Source: Candidatus Kouleothrix ribensis (GTDB lineage: Bacteria > Chloroflexota > Chloroflexia > Chloroflexales > Roseiflexaceae). From it: DNA of 64,000 nt. A program made the position numbers and the translations under genes. Below, in pieces: positions 8,184-17,200 of the stretch. Location: contig JADKGW010000002.1 in the NCBI GenBank assembly GCA_016722075.1, forward strand, positions 372,001 through 436,000. The letters are read 5' to 3'. Every line of letters starts with the position of its first letter. Within the stretch, counting starts at the first letter, position 1. Below the pieces are notes generated by a model. That model did no database searches and was not told the origin of the DNA. It saw only the letters and a program-made list of their open reading frames with translations.

Positions 8184-8966
8184 ATGCTTCGGACTGTTAC
8201 CGCTACTCGTTATATCACACCACTGCGCGAGGGCGGCTCGCTACCGGCGATCGTCGAGGCCGACGACGGCCAGCTATATGTGCTGAAGTTTCGCGGCGCC
8301 GGGCAGGGCCGCAAGGCCCTGATCGCCGAGCTGGTGGTCGGCGAGCTTGGCCGCGCGCTGGGCCTGCCCGTGCCCGAGATCGTGCTGGCCGAGCTCGACG
8401 CCGCGTTCGGCCAGAATGAGCGCCACGACGAGATCCAGGATCTGCTGAAGGCCAGCACCGGCCTGAATCTGGGGCTGGCCTACCTGCCTGGCGCGCTGGC
8501 CTTCGAGCCGCTGCTGGCGCCGGCCTCGGCGCTCCAGCTGGCCTCGGCGATCGTCTGGTTCGACGCCTATACTATGAATGTCGACCGCACCCCGCGCAAC
8601 ACGAACATCCTGATCCTGAACAATCAGCTGTGGCTGATCGACCACGGCGCGGCGCTGTACATCCACCACACCTGGGTCGACTATCGCGTGCGCAGCCGCG
8701 GGCTGTTCCCGCAGGTGAAGGACCATGTGCTGCTGCGCTATGCCGATGCGCTGCCCGAGGCCGATGCCGTGCTCAGCGCGCGGATCTCGCGCGAGCTGGT
8801 GTGCGCGGTTACCGGGTTAATCCCCGATAGCTGGCTCGTGGGCGAGCCGCTGTTCGCCGATCTGGCCGAGCATCGCGCGGCCTATGTCGAGTATCTATGC
8901 AATCGCCTGGCCGCGCCGCGTGCGTTTATCGAGGAGGCGCAGCATGCCCGCGCACAGCTCGTTTGA
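8184..8966 (+). CDS. HipA-like kinase family protein (HipA_2)
   Basis: A 260-residue protein of the small HipA-related family, with a kinase-like fold but without the full HipA N-terminal domain. VLKFRGAGQGRKALIAELVVGELGRALG contains the ATP-lysine region. NTNILILNNQLWLIDHGAAL corresponds to the catalytic/metal-binding loop (N...L..D.G) near residues 145-165. The start at 8184 follows a GAGAGAGA ribosome-binding site; an in-frame ATG at 8145 lacks one. The next gene starts inside its 3' end, a pairing known for this family with DUF3037 proteins. Whether it acts as a toxin, a phosphotransferase or something else is not shown by the sequence. Confidence 0.75.
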   Translation: MLRTVTATRYITPLREGGSLPAIVEADDGQLYVLKFRGAGQGRKALIAELVVGELGRALGLPVPEIVLAELDAAFGQNERHDEIQDLLKASTGLNLGLAYLPGALAFEPLLAPASALQLASAIVWFDAYTMNVDRTPRNTNILILNNQLWLIDHGAALYIHHTWVDYRVRSRGLFPQVKDHVLLRYADALPEADAVLSARISRELVCAVTGLIPDSWLVGEPLFADLAEHRAAYVEYLCNRLAAPRAFIEEAQHARAQLV

Positions 8967-9333
8967 GTATGCGATCGTGCGTGTGGTGCCGCGCGTCGAG
9001 CGGGGCGAGTTTGTCAACGCCGGCGCCATCCTGTTCTGCCGCACCCGCCGCTTCCTGGCGGCGCGCATCGTGCTCGAGCGGCCCCGCCTGGCCGCGCTGG
9101 CGCCCCAGCTTAGCCTGGCCGATGTCGAGCGGCACCTGGCGCTGATCCCGCTGATCTGCACGGGCGGGCCGGCCGGCGGGCCGATCGGCATGCTGCCGCT
9201 GGCCGAGCGCTTTCACTGGCTGGTGGCGCCGCGCAGCACGATCATCCAGACATCGCCGGTACACGCCGGCCTGTGCGCAACCCCTGCGGCCGCGCTCGAC
9301 GACCTGCTCGAGCGCTTTGTGCTGCCGCTATAG
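8944..9333 (+). CDS. DUF3037 family protein, partner of HipA-like kinase
   Basis: A 129-residue protein of the DUF3037 family: it opens with FEYAIVRVVPRVERGEFVNAGAIL, the hallmark (Y.vvr.vP...GE.vNvGvil), and later has ERPRLAALAPQ. GAGGAGG at 8931-8937 supports ATG 8944, which gives a 23-base overlap with the end of the HipA-like gene and suggests translational coupling. Function is unknown. The conserved pairing with HipA_2 proteins suggests that the two act together, possibly as a toxin-antitoxin-like or stress module, which is inference. Confidence 0.75.
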   Translation: MPAHSSFEYAIVRVVPRVERGEFVNAGAILFCRTRRFLAARIVLERPRLAALAPQLSLADVERHLALIPLICTGGPAGGPIGMLPLAERFHWLVAPRSTIIQTSPVHAGLCATPAAALDDLLERFVLPL

Positions 9334-9372
9334 CTGCCGCAGGTGCGGGGCTACGGCCGCGCCGGCCCGGAT

Positions 9373-9401
9373 TTGTCTGCACGCCTGATCTCCTTTATAC
9401 T
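9373..9401 (+). promoter_or_regulatory. Sigma-70-type promoter for plsY-like gene
   Basis: TTGTCT (9373-9378) and TATACT (9396-9401) are separated by 17 bases. They lie about 80 bases upstream of the acyltransferase start at 9484, in a locally AT-richer stretch. Confidence 0.55.
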
Positions 9402-9483
9402 CCTCTGCACTGGTTCGTGCCGGCAGTTTGCAACCGCCTGCCGGGCGAGCATCGTGGTGTTCAGCGGGGAAAGTGAGCGCGCT

Positions 9484-10095
9484 GTGCCTGGTTGGCAAGT
9501 TCTGGCGGCGACCGTGGCAGCCTATGCGTTGGGCTGCATCACCACGGCCTATTACCTGGTACGCCTGCTCAAAGGGCGCGACATCCGCACACTCGGCAGC
9601 GGGACTGTCGGCGGGCGAAATGCCGGCCGCGTGCTCGGGCCGGCCGGCTTCGCCGCAGTGGCGGTGCTCGACGCGCTGAAGGGGCTGCTGGCGGTGCTGC
9701 TGGCGCGCTACCTGGGCCTGGACGGCTGGTGGCTACTGCCGGTGCTGCTGGCGGTGGTCGCCGGTCACATCTGGCCGGCGCAGCTCGGCTTTCGCGGCGG
9801 CAAAGGCATCGCCACCATGATCGGCGCGCTGCTGGCCTACAGCTACCTGATCCCGCTGATCATGCTCGGGCTGGTGCTGGCGCTCTACGCCATGCTGCGC
9901 AGCCTCACGCTCGGCGCCATGCTGGCATTCGCGCTCATGCCGGCGGTGCTGCTGGCGTTAGGCCAGCCACCTGCCGCCGCCGCAACCATGGCGGCGCTCG
10001 CAGCCGTGGTGATCTATGCCAACCGCGAGAATATTCGCGTGCGGCTGCAGCGCGGCGCGGGCCAGGCTTCCGAGCGTGCCAATGAAGATCGCTAA
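9484..10095 (+). CDS. plsY: Glycerol-3-phosphate acyltransferase PlsY family
   Basis: A 203-residue polytopic membrane protein of the acyl-phosphate:glycerol-3-phosphate acyltransferase family, which makes lysophosphatidic acid for phospholipids. It shows the family's motif 1 (GSGTVGGRNAGRVLG), motif 2 (GFRGGKGIAT, the GGKG acyl-phosphate site) and the C-terminal NRENIRVRL motif, with about six hydrophobic segments. I chose GTG 9484 because it starts immediately before the first membrane helix and follows a GGGGAAAG ribosome-binding site. The frame remains open to an ATG at 9343, which would add a non-family extension. Motif 1 usually reads GSGN.GATN; the GGRN variant suggests a divergent paralogue. 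Confidence 0.75.
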   Translation: MPGWQVLAATVAAYALGCITTAYYLVRLLKGRDIRTLGSGTVGGRNAGRVLGPAGFAAVAVLDALKGLLAVLLARYLGLDGWWLLPVLLAVVAGHIWPAQLGFRGGKGIATMIGALLAYSYLIPLIMLGLVLALYAMLRSLTLGAMLAFALMPAVLLALGQPPAAAATMAALAAVVIYANRENIRVRLQRGAGQASERANEDR

Positions 10096-10145
10096 TCAAC
10101 CTGGACACGTTTTGATCGGGGTCGCCTGGCCGAGAGGAGCCTGCT

Positions 10146-10751
10146 GTGTTTGGAACACTAGTGTTTAAGATCGCAACTGAGGCTTGGGAGTTCGAGCAGA
10201 TCCACCGGCTCAACTACACCACGTTCGTCGAGGAGATTCCACAGCACGCCACCAACACCGACCACATGCTGGTCGATAAGTTTCACCACCAGAATACCTA
10301 CATCATCTGCCTCGATCGTGGCCGCGTGGTGGGTATGATCGCCGTGCGCGCCGATCGGCCGTTCTCGCTCGATGCCAAGCTCGCGTCGCTCGACGAGCAC
10401 CTGCCGCCTGGCCGCACACTCTGCGAGCTGCGGCTGCTGGCGGTCGATCGCAAGTATCGCAACGGCTGGGTCTTCTGGGGTATGGGCAAGCTGCTGGCCG
10501 AGCACTGCCTGCGCCAGGGCTACGAGCTCGCGCTGATCTCGGGCACCACTCGCCAGCAGAAGCTGTACCGTCACCTCGGCTTCACCGCGTTCGGCCCGCT
10601 GGTCGGCGAGCCAGGCGCGCAGTTCCAGCCAATGTTCCTATCGCTCGAGGCATTCCAGCGCCGCGCGCGCATGTTTCGCCGTGTACTCGGCCGCGACGAT
10701 GTGGCGCCCGAGCTGCAAGAGCTGATAGTAGCGGATCGTTCAGAGGATTGA
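10146..10751 (+). CDS. GNAT-family N-acyltransferase
   Basis: A 201-residue GNAT-fold protein. FVEEIPQHATNTDHMLVDKFHHQNTYIIC followed by GRVVGMIAVR forms the N-terminal strands. RTLCELRLLAVDRKYRNGWVFWGMGKLLAEHCLRQGYE is the acetyl-CoA-binding core, and GTTRQQKLYRHLGFTAFGP is the C-terminal signature. The EIPQH start resembles long-chain N-acyl amino acid synthase or autoinducer-synthase-like GNATs, so a larger acyl donor is possible. The start is GTG 10146, preceded by AGAGGAG. It is convergent with the histidine kinase, and a small inverted repeat (GTTAGCGC/GCGCTAAC, 10761-10779) lies at the junction. Confidence 0.7.
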   Translation: MFGTLVFKIATEAWEFEQIHRLNYTTFVEEIPQHATNTDHMLVDKFHHQNTYIICLDRGRVVGMIAVRADRPFSLDAKLASLDEHLPPGRTLCELRLLAVDRKYRNGWVFWGMGKLLAEHCLRQGYELALISGTTRQQKLYRHLGFTAFGPLVGEPGAQFQPMFLSLEAFQRRARMFRRVLGRDDVAPELQELIVADRSED

Positions 10752-10761
10752 TCGGCCGGCG

Positions 10762-11937
10762 TTAGCGCTCGGCGCTAACCAGCGGCAGCCAGATCGTGAA
10801 GGTCGAGCCCCGGCCGAGCTGGCTGGTTGCGCGGATTTCGCCACCCATTAGCCCGCATAGCCGCTGGCTGATCGTCAGCCCAAGCCCGGTGCCACCAAAG
10901 CGCCGCGTAGCTGCCGCATGGGCCTGCGCGTACTCTTCGAACAGCTGCGGCAGGTGCTCAGGATCAATGCCGACGCCGGTATCGGTTATGCCCAGCGTGA
11001 GCCAGGCCGTGCCGCCGCTCAGCTGAGGCTGCACCTCAAGCGTAACTTCGCCGTCTTCGGTAAACTTTGCGGCGTTGCCGAGCAGGTTGAACAGCACCTG
11101 CCGCAGTTTGGTCTCGTCGGCATACACCAGGTCAAGCTGCGGATCGAGCCGCACACTCAGGTGGTTACGATTGCGGTCGATCGCCGGCTCAATCGCCGCG
11201 ACAACCTCGCCGATCAGCCTGGGCAGCGCGAAGCGAGTCGGCTCGACGCGCATACGGCCGGCCTCAATTTTTGAGATGTCGAGCACATTATTGATCAGAT
11301 TGAGCAGGTGCTGGCTGGCGCTCTGGATCTTGGCAATGTCTGCGATGCACTCGGTGTTGCCCTGCTGCTCGGCCTGGATCTGCAAGAGCTCGCTGTAGCC
11401 GATGATCGCGCTGAGCGGGGTGCGCAGCTCGTGGCTCATATTCGCCAGAAACGTGCTCTTGGCGCGGCTGGCGGCCTCAGCGGCATCTTTGGCATCCACC
11501 AGCTCGGTCTCGATTGCCTTGCGAGCCACAATCTCGCGGCTGAGCTGCTCGCGCTCGTAGGTCAGATCGCGGGCCTGGCATTTCGTCCGATCGAGCAGCT
11601 CACGCAGCACCCCGATCAGGTAACCACCGCACGGCACGACGATGTTCGACGGCAAAGCCTGAAACACCAGCAGCGACAGGCTGAACTCGGCCTGCACCGA
11701 CCAGAACAACGCCACCAGCATCACATTCATTACGACGCCGGTGATCAGCCCGGCGTAACGGCCCAGCAGCCAGCCGGCCAGCAACACCGGCAGAATACCC
11801 AGCGGAGCGATACCGCCCTTGACCAGCGGGTAGAGCAGCAGAAATACACCGGCATAGCCGATGCATAACCCAACGATCAGCAAGCCGTGCATCAGGCGCG
11901 GCCGCAATTGCTGTTGAATGGTTGCAAGCATGCTCAT
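10762..11937 (-). CDS. Membrane sensor histidine kinase
   Basis: A 391-residue sensor kinase. Residues 10-115 hold about four transmembrane helices without a large extracytoplasmic domain, then a coiled-coil linker (ARDLTYEREQLSREIVARK). The H-box is STFLANMSHELRTPLSAIIGY, followed by the N-box (LFNLLGNAAKFTEDG), G1 (DTGVGIDPEHL), the F-box (LFEEYAQ) and G2 (GGTGLGLTISQRLCGLMGGEI), so all catalytic elements are intact. No receiver domain and no response regulator gene are nearby, so it is an orphan. The start at 11937 follows a GAGAG motif; the upstream extension to 12021 would cross the divergent promoter region. Confidence 0.88.
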   Translation of the reverse strand: MSMLATIQQQLRPRLMHGLLIVGLCIGYAGVFLLLYPLVKGGIAPLGILPVLLAGWLLGRYAGLITGVVMNVMLVALFWSVQAEFSLSLLVFQALPSNIVVPCGGYLIGVLRELLDRTKCQARDLTYEREQLSREIVARKAIETELVDAKDAAEAASRAKSTFLANMSHELRTPLSAIIGYSELLQIQAEQQGNTECIADIAKIQSASQHLLNLINNVLDISKIEAGRMRVEPTRFALPRLIGEVVAAIEPAIDRNRNHLSVRLDPQLDLVYADETKLRQVLFNLLGNAAKFTEDGEVTLEVQPQLSGGTAWLTLGITDTGVGIDPEHLPQLFEEYAQAHAAATRRFGGTGLGLTISQRLCGLMGGEIRATSQLGRGSTFTIWLPLVSAER

Positions 11938-12030
11938 ACGACTCTCGATGATGCGTCGCCCTGAGCGCGCGACGCTGGCTAGGTTGCCAGGCGCATGCAG
12001 TATGGTTGTATGATACCACATACCAGCCGA

Positions 12031-12059
12031 TTGACAGCGCCCGGCCGGCGTGCTACACT
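12031..12059 (+). promoter_or_regulatory. Sigma-70 promoter for the proS leader
   Basis: TTGACA (12031-12036), a 17-base spacer and TACACT (12054-12059) form a near-consensus promoter. Transcription would start at about 12066, giving a leader of roughly 360 bases ahead of proS that contains a T-box. Confidence 0.75.
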
Positions 12060-12065
12060 CGCGTG

Positions 12066-12398
12066 GAGCAATTTGAAGATCGAACGACGTTCATGGGAAC
12101 CAGTACGCGTCGCGCCGGGCGCCCAGCGAGTCAAGGTGAGTGCGAGCTTGACCAGCAGGCCGATGCCGAACCCCTTCCCATAGCGGTCGCGCCCCGGCGC
12201 GGCCCACGTCGCCGCCGAATGTGCCAGGCTGGCCTCCAGCTTGCGCCAGTAAGGCCGGCCGGTTGGCCCACCGTAACCAGGGCGCGCCCTCGCGGCTTGT
12301 AGGCCTGCGGCGGCGGCCGAGCGGGGGCGCCAGGCCCCAACCAAGGTGGTACCGCGGTTCACTCCGTCCTTGAGCAGCATGCTCAAGGGCGTTTTTGT
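12066..12398 (+). promoter_or_regulatory. T-box riboswitch (tRNA-Pro responsive) upstream of proS
   Basis: The conserved T-box sequence is present as AACCAAGGTGGTACCGCGG (12339-12357). Its UGGU (12347-12350) can pair with the 3' end of uncharged tRNA with discriminator A, as expected for tRNA-Pro. In Stem I, ATGGGA (12093-12098) pairs with TCCCAT (12176-12181). The enclosed loop has the loop-E halves AGTA (12102-12105) and GAA (12168-12170), followed directly by CCC (12171-12173), a proline specifier codon. An intrinsic terminator follows. Low proline charging should favour antitermination and read-through into proS. Confidence 0.9.
12368..12397 (+). terminator. T-box terminator hairpin
   Basis: CCTTGAGCA (12368-12376) and TGCTCAAGG (12380-12388) form a perfect 9-bp stem with a 3-base loop, followed by GCGTTTTTGTT. 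It sits just after the T-box sequence and 26 bases before proS, as expected for the regulated terminator. Confidence 0.88.
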
Positions 12399-12423
12399 TG
12401 CCTTTTGAACGTTGGAGGAACCC

Positions 12424-14178
12424 ATGCGACTTTCGACAGTATTCGGGCGAACGCTGCGCGACGCGCCGGCCGAGGCCGAGAACACGGCCCATCAGCTGGT
12501 GCTGCGCGCCGGGCTGGTGCGCGCGCTGCAGGCCGGCAGCTATGCCCTGCTGCCGCTGGGCATGCGGGTGCTGCGGCAGATCGAGGCGATCATGCACGAC
12601 GAGCTGGCCCGCGTAGGTGCCCAGGAGTTCCGCACACCAGCGATTCAGCTGGCCGCCACCTGGGAGCAGAGCGGCCGCTACGCCAGCTACGGCCCGCTGA
12701 TGCTGCGGCTGGTCGACCGCTCCGAGCGCGCGTTGATCGTCGCCCCGACCCACGAGGAGGCGGTGGCCGAGCTGGCGCGCCGCGAGATCAGCTCGTATCG
12801 CCAGCTGCCGGCGCTGATCTACCAGATCCACATGAAATATCGCGACGAGCTGCGCGCCAAAGGTGGCCTGATGCGCATGCGCGAGTTCACTATGCTCGAT
12901 GCCTACTCGCTCGATGCCAGCGCGGCCGGGCTCGACGCTGCGTACGAACAGCTGGCCGGCGCGTTCGAGCGGATCTTCGCGCGCTGTGGCGTGCGTGCGT
13001 TTGGTGTCGAGGCCAGTGCCGGCGAGATCGGCGGCAGCGAGCCGCGCGAATATATGGTGCTCTCGCCCAATGGCGAAGACACGCTGGTGCTCTGCCCTGG
13101 CTGCGGCTACGCCGCAAACGTGGAGGTAGCCCGGTCGGCCGCCGGCAGCCCGCCGCCGGGTGTAGCCGAGTTGCCGGCAGCCGAGTATAGCCCGGCGACT
13201 GCGGTGGCCACGCCAAGCTGCAAGACGATCGCCGAGCTGGCGGCGTTCATGGGCCTGCCCGAATCGGCCACCGCCAAGGCTGTGTTCTTCGACACACCCG
13301 AGCGCGGGTTGGTGTTTGCGGTGATCCGCGGCGATCTCGAGGTGAGCGAGCTCAAGCTGCGCGCGGCTGCGGGTGTGTCGGCGCTAACGCCCGCCAGCCT
13401 CGAGCAGATCGTCGCCGCCGGCGCGGTGCCGGGCTACGCCTCGCCGGTTGGCCTGGCCGCTGCCGCTGGCGTGTTTGTGATCGCCGATCGGTCGATCGGC
13501 GCGGCCGGGCCGCTGGTGGCCGGTGCGAACCGCGAGGGCTACCATCTGCGCGACGTGCTGTATGGGCGCGACTGGCAGGCCGCGCTGGTGGCCGATATCG
13601 CCAGTGTGCGTGCCGGCGACCCGTGCGCGGCCTGCGGCACGGCGCTCACGCTCGAGCGCGGCATCGAGGTTGGCCATATCTTCAAGATCGGCACGCGCTA
13701 CAGCGAAACGCTGGGGGTGAGCTTCCTCGATCAGGATGGCGCGGCCAGGCCGGTGGTGATGGGCTCGTATGGCATCGGTGTCGAGCGGCTGCTCCAGGTG
13801 ATCGTCGAGCAGCACCACGATGCCGCCGGGATCATCTGGCCGGCCGAGGTGGCGCCGTTCGATGCGCACCTGGTGCGGCTGGGCAAGGGCGAGGCCGTGC
13901 GTGCGACCGCCGACGCGCTGTATGGCGAGCTGGCCACCGCCGGGGTGCGCGTGCTCTACGACGACCGCGATGAGTCGGCCGGGGTGAAGTTCAACGATGC
14001 CGACCTGATCGGCCTGCCGGTGCGCCTGCTGGTCAGCGACCGGCTGCTGGCGGCCGGCGAAGTCGAGCTCAAGCCGCGTGGCGGCGAAGCCAGCCGGCTG
14101 GCGCGCGCCGACGTGCCGGCGGCGCTGCGGGCCGCGGGGAGTGGGCCGGGCGCAGGCGGCAGCGCCGGTAGCATATAG
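12424..14178 (+). CDS. proS: Prolyl-tRNA synthetase (bacterial type with editing insertion)
   Basis: A 584-residue class II aminoacyl-tRNA synthetase that charges tRNA-Pro in the cytoplasm. Motif 1 lies around ARVGAQEFRTPAIQ, motif 2 in YRDELRAKGGLMRMREFTMLDAYS, and motif 3 near VMGSYGIGVERLLQ. The region of residues about 225-400 (PSCKTIAELAAFMGL... to ...REGYHLRDV) is the INS/YbaK-like editing domain that removes misacylated Ala. The anticodon-binding domain forms the C-terminus. GGAGG at 12414-12418 fixes ATG 12424. Expression is expected to be controlled by the T-box leader upstream, which has a proline specifier and matches this product. Confidence 0.95.
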   Translation: MRLSTVFGRTLRDAPAEAENTAHQLVLRAGLVRALQAGSYALLPLGMRVLRQIEAIMHDELARVGAQEFRTPAIQLAATWEQSGRYASYGPLMLRLVDRSERALIVAPTHEEAVAELARREISSYRQLPALIYQIHMKYRDELRAKGGLMRMREFTMLDAYSLDASAAGLDAAYEQLAGAFERIFARCGVRAFGVEASAGEIGGSEPREYMVLSPNGEDTLVLCPGCGYAANVEVARSAAGSPPPGVAELPAAEYSPATAVATPSCKTIAELAAFMGLPESATAKAVFFDTPERGLVFAVIRGDLEVSELKLRAAAGVSALTPASLEQIVAAGAVPGYASPVGLAAAAGVFVIADRSIGAAGPLVAGANREGYHLRDVLYGRDWQAALVADIASVRAGDPCAACGTALTLERGIEVGHIFKIGTRYSETLGVSFLDQDGAARPVVMGSYGIGVERLLQVIVEQHHDAAGIIWPAEVAPFDAHLVRLGKGEAVRATADALYGELATAGVRVLYDDRDESAGVKFNDADLIGLPVRLLVSDRLLAAGEVELKPRGGEASRLARADVPAALRAAGSGPGAGGSAGSI

Positions 14179-14184
14179 CTGGAT

Positions 14185-14220
14185 GGTTCTGGTGCGGCGC
14201 GGCGAAGCCGCACCAGAACC
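14185..14220. terminator. Long hairpin between convergent genes
   Basis: GGTTCTGGTGCGGC (14185-14198) and GCCGCACCAGAACC (14207-14220) form a perfect 14-bp stem with an 8-base loop. It lies between proS and the convergent secreted-protein gene, so it probably stops transcription from both sides, although no U-tract follows. Confidence 0.6.
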
Positions 14221-14237
14221 GCACACGCTGCGGGTGT

Positions 14238-17200
14238 CTAGCGCCGTGAGATCGGCAAGAACATGCTGCCATCCTGCAGCTTGATCGTGAATCCGCCGGT
14301 CTCGACGCCATCGAGCACAACGGCTACATCGACGCGCTGCTCGTCGCCGAAGGTGCGCGTGCCGATCCCGAACTGGGCGGGTTGCAGGCCAGCCTGCGCG
14401 ATCCGCTCAAACCCCAGGCGCAGGTTCAGCGTCTGGTTCGCGCCGATCTGATCGGGCGGCGGGTCGCCCAGCCAGCGAATGCGCCAGAGCGGATCGAGGC
14501 CATACAGCGTCGGCCGCAGCTCCAGGCGATGCGGCACGCCGTCGGGGTTACGCACCCCCAGCGGGATATCGAGCTGGGGCAGCGTGACGATGCTGATCCG
14601 CCGCAGATCGATATTAAGCTGGCTGCGCATATCGCGATAGCCCGGCTGCTTGAGCGTGATCTGGATGCAGCGATGCAGCGTCCCGCTCGAGCTGGGCGTC
14701 CAGGGTGTGCAGTAGTTGGCATTGCTGTTGGCCGGCAGCGCCAGGTTGCGCGTCGCCAGCGTGGTGAAGGCAATCCCGGCGCCGAAATCGGCCACGGCAT
14801 ACTCGAGCGTGACGTTCTTGGCCACGTTGAGCGGGTTCTGCAGCGCGACGCAGATCTGGGCCGGCTGGCCCGCCACCGGCGGGTTCGGGCTGACGCTGAT
14901 CTCCGGCTCGAGCCACGGCGGGGCGATATCGGTCGGCAGGTGAACCGGCGGCACATCGAGTTTGCGAATGCCGCCAATCAGCGTGTCGCCGATCCAGCCC
15001 TGCACGTCGATATGGCAGCCCGAGCCGAGCGTGGCCGGCGAAGGCGGCGTGACGGTCAGCGTGGCATCGCGCACATCGCCGCCGTTCGGCCCGACGTTCG
15101 TCAGGGTCGTGGGCGCCACCGACGCGCTCCAGCCGGGGCAGGTGTTGTCGACCACCAGGTTGATGTTCGCGGTCGCGCCGGTTGGGTTGGCCACTTTGAA
15201 CGGCAGGGTATCCGGCACTCCGGCCTGGAGATCCTCGGTCACATCCAGGTTGCGCCAGGTGTAGATCGGCGCATACTGCGGCGTTGGGCTGGCGTCCTCG
15301 ATCTTGATCTGAATGCAGTAGTGCCCCGAGGAGACCGGCGTGTAGCTTGACGTGACGATCGCATTGCCGTGCGCCGGCAGCGTCACCAGCCGGCTGTCGA
15401 AGGTCGCGAAATTGATGCCGATGCCGAAGCGCTGCGGGCTAGTCTGGAACGAGACGCGCACGGCCTGTGCGGTGTTGCTGCTATTAGAGAGCCGCACGCT
15501 GATCGCGCTGGGCGTGCCGGTGATCAGCGGGTAGGGGTGGATCTGCACCTCCTGCTCGGCGTAGGGCGGGTCGTTATTCGGCAGCGTGATCGGCGGGCAT
15601 GTCACCGGGTGCGTGACGACATTGCTGGTGACCGGCAGCTGGCCGGGGATGAGCAGCCCGGCGCGGTTGTTGACCGTCCGCTGGTTGTGGCACTGCGTAT
15701 CGGATACGCGCACCCTGAAGGTCTTCGTGCCACTGCTGCCGGGATTCGGCGTGGCCGGGATCGTCCAGATCAGCGAGCCGTCGGCGCCTGGCGCAATGCC
15801 GTCGCTGGCGCTCCCCGGCACATAGATCGTGTCGGCCGGAATGCTGTCGGCCAGCTTGACCGACTCGGGGCGGCAGTTGGTGTAGGTGATCGTGTACTTG
15901 ATGATCTGGCCTGGTGTCACCGGGCTGCCGGTGGCCGGGTCGGCGCTCTTGGTGACGACGCACTCAACTGGCGGCGGCGGCTCGGGCGCACACTGGAATA
16001 CGTGCATATAGTTGACCGCGTTCAGGAACATGGCGGTGCCGTTCGCACTCATGGCGGATGGGTCGCCGCTGAAGCCCCACAGCAGCCGGCAGCCCTGCTG
16101 GATGATCCCGGCGTGGTCGTTGCTCGCCACTTCCAGCCCGATCGCCTGAACATCCGACGGCGGCGCGTTGAGGTAGACGCCCACCTCGTTCACTGCCGCG
16201 CCGTAGAGCTGCACCGGGTCGCCGGCGATGCCGGTATAGTAGGCGGCCGGCGCACCCGCCGCGCGCTTGACTCGATCGTTCGGCCCGTGCCAGCCATTTG
16301 GCCAGCCAATGTACAGCCCCAGCTTACCAAAAAACGCGTAGCCGCCCTCGCCCAGCCCGATGATCGGGATGTTGGCCGCGCGAATACGGTTGACCTGGTC
16401 GGCGCTGATATCGGGCGGCGGCGCAGTCGAGCCCCAGCGTTCGAGGCTGCCGCTATCGTCGGCGATCAGGATGAGTTCGTAGTTTGGCCCACCGGCCGGT
16501 GTGCTGAACACGGTCGTCATCACGCTGCTGAGCGTAATCAGATCGACGGTATAGCCCGCGCCGTTCAGCAGGTTGTAGAACGCGGCCGCCGGGCCAGTCG
16601 CCCCGCGGTAGATATAGGCGATCCGGCCGTTCTGCCCGCCGCACTGGCCGGTGTTGATGCGCGCCAGCTGCCACGTGCGCGGCTGGTCGAACCACTGCTT
16701 GCTGGGCCAGCCATAGTCGTCGCCGATGCCCGTGAGCCAGTGGTGGTAGCCGGCCAGCCCGAATAGCTGGCAGGGCTGAATGCCGAAGTTCTTGTAATCG
16801 ACGCTCCACTCGACCGACTCGCCGTTCGCGTCGGCCTTGGTTTTGCCGTTCCAAGAGCCGGCCAGCGCCGCATTGGCGGTGTAGCCATTCGCCACATCGG
16901 TGCCGTTAAAGGTTGCATTTATGCCGTCGGGGATGCCAACCTGCAGCGCATAGTCGTCTTTGGCGGCAAACTCATAGCCGGCCCCATTGCCCTGCGGGTC
17001 GAGATACAGCCGCGCGAAGCGCCCCTTGAAGCTGCCGAGAGAACCATTGAGGCACACATACAGCTGCGGATCGGCAAACTTGAGGAAGATCTTGCCGGTG
17101 CCACTCGCGTCGGCGAATGTGAGCGGAGTGACATCCGAGAAATCACTACAGTCGCCATCGATCACGGGAACGCGGCCGGCAAGGATGTCGAGCCCGGCCG

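Noticed and set aside
7073..9333. Recombinase plus HipA/DUF3037 as an integrated prophage or genomic island
   Set aside because: No phage structural genes, no tRNA attachment site and no flanking direct repeats defining an insertion are visible.
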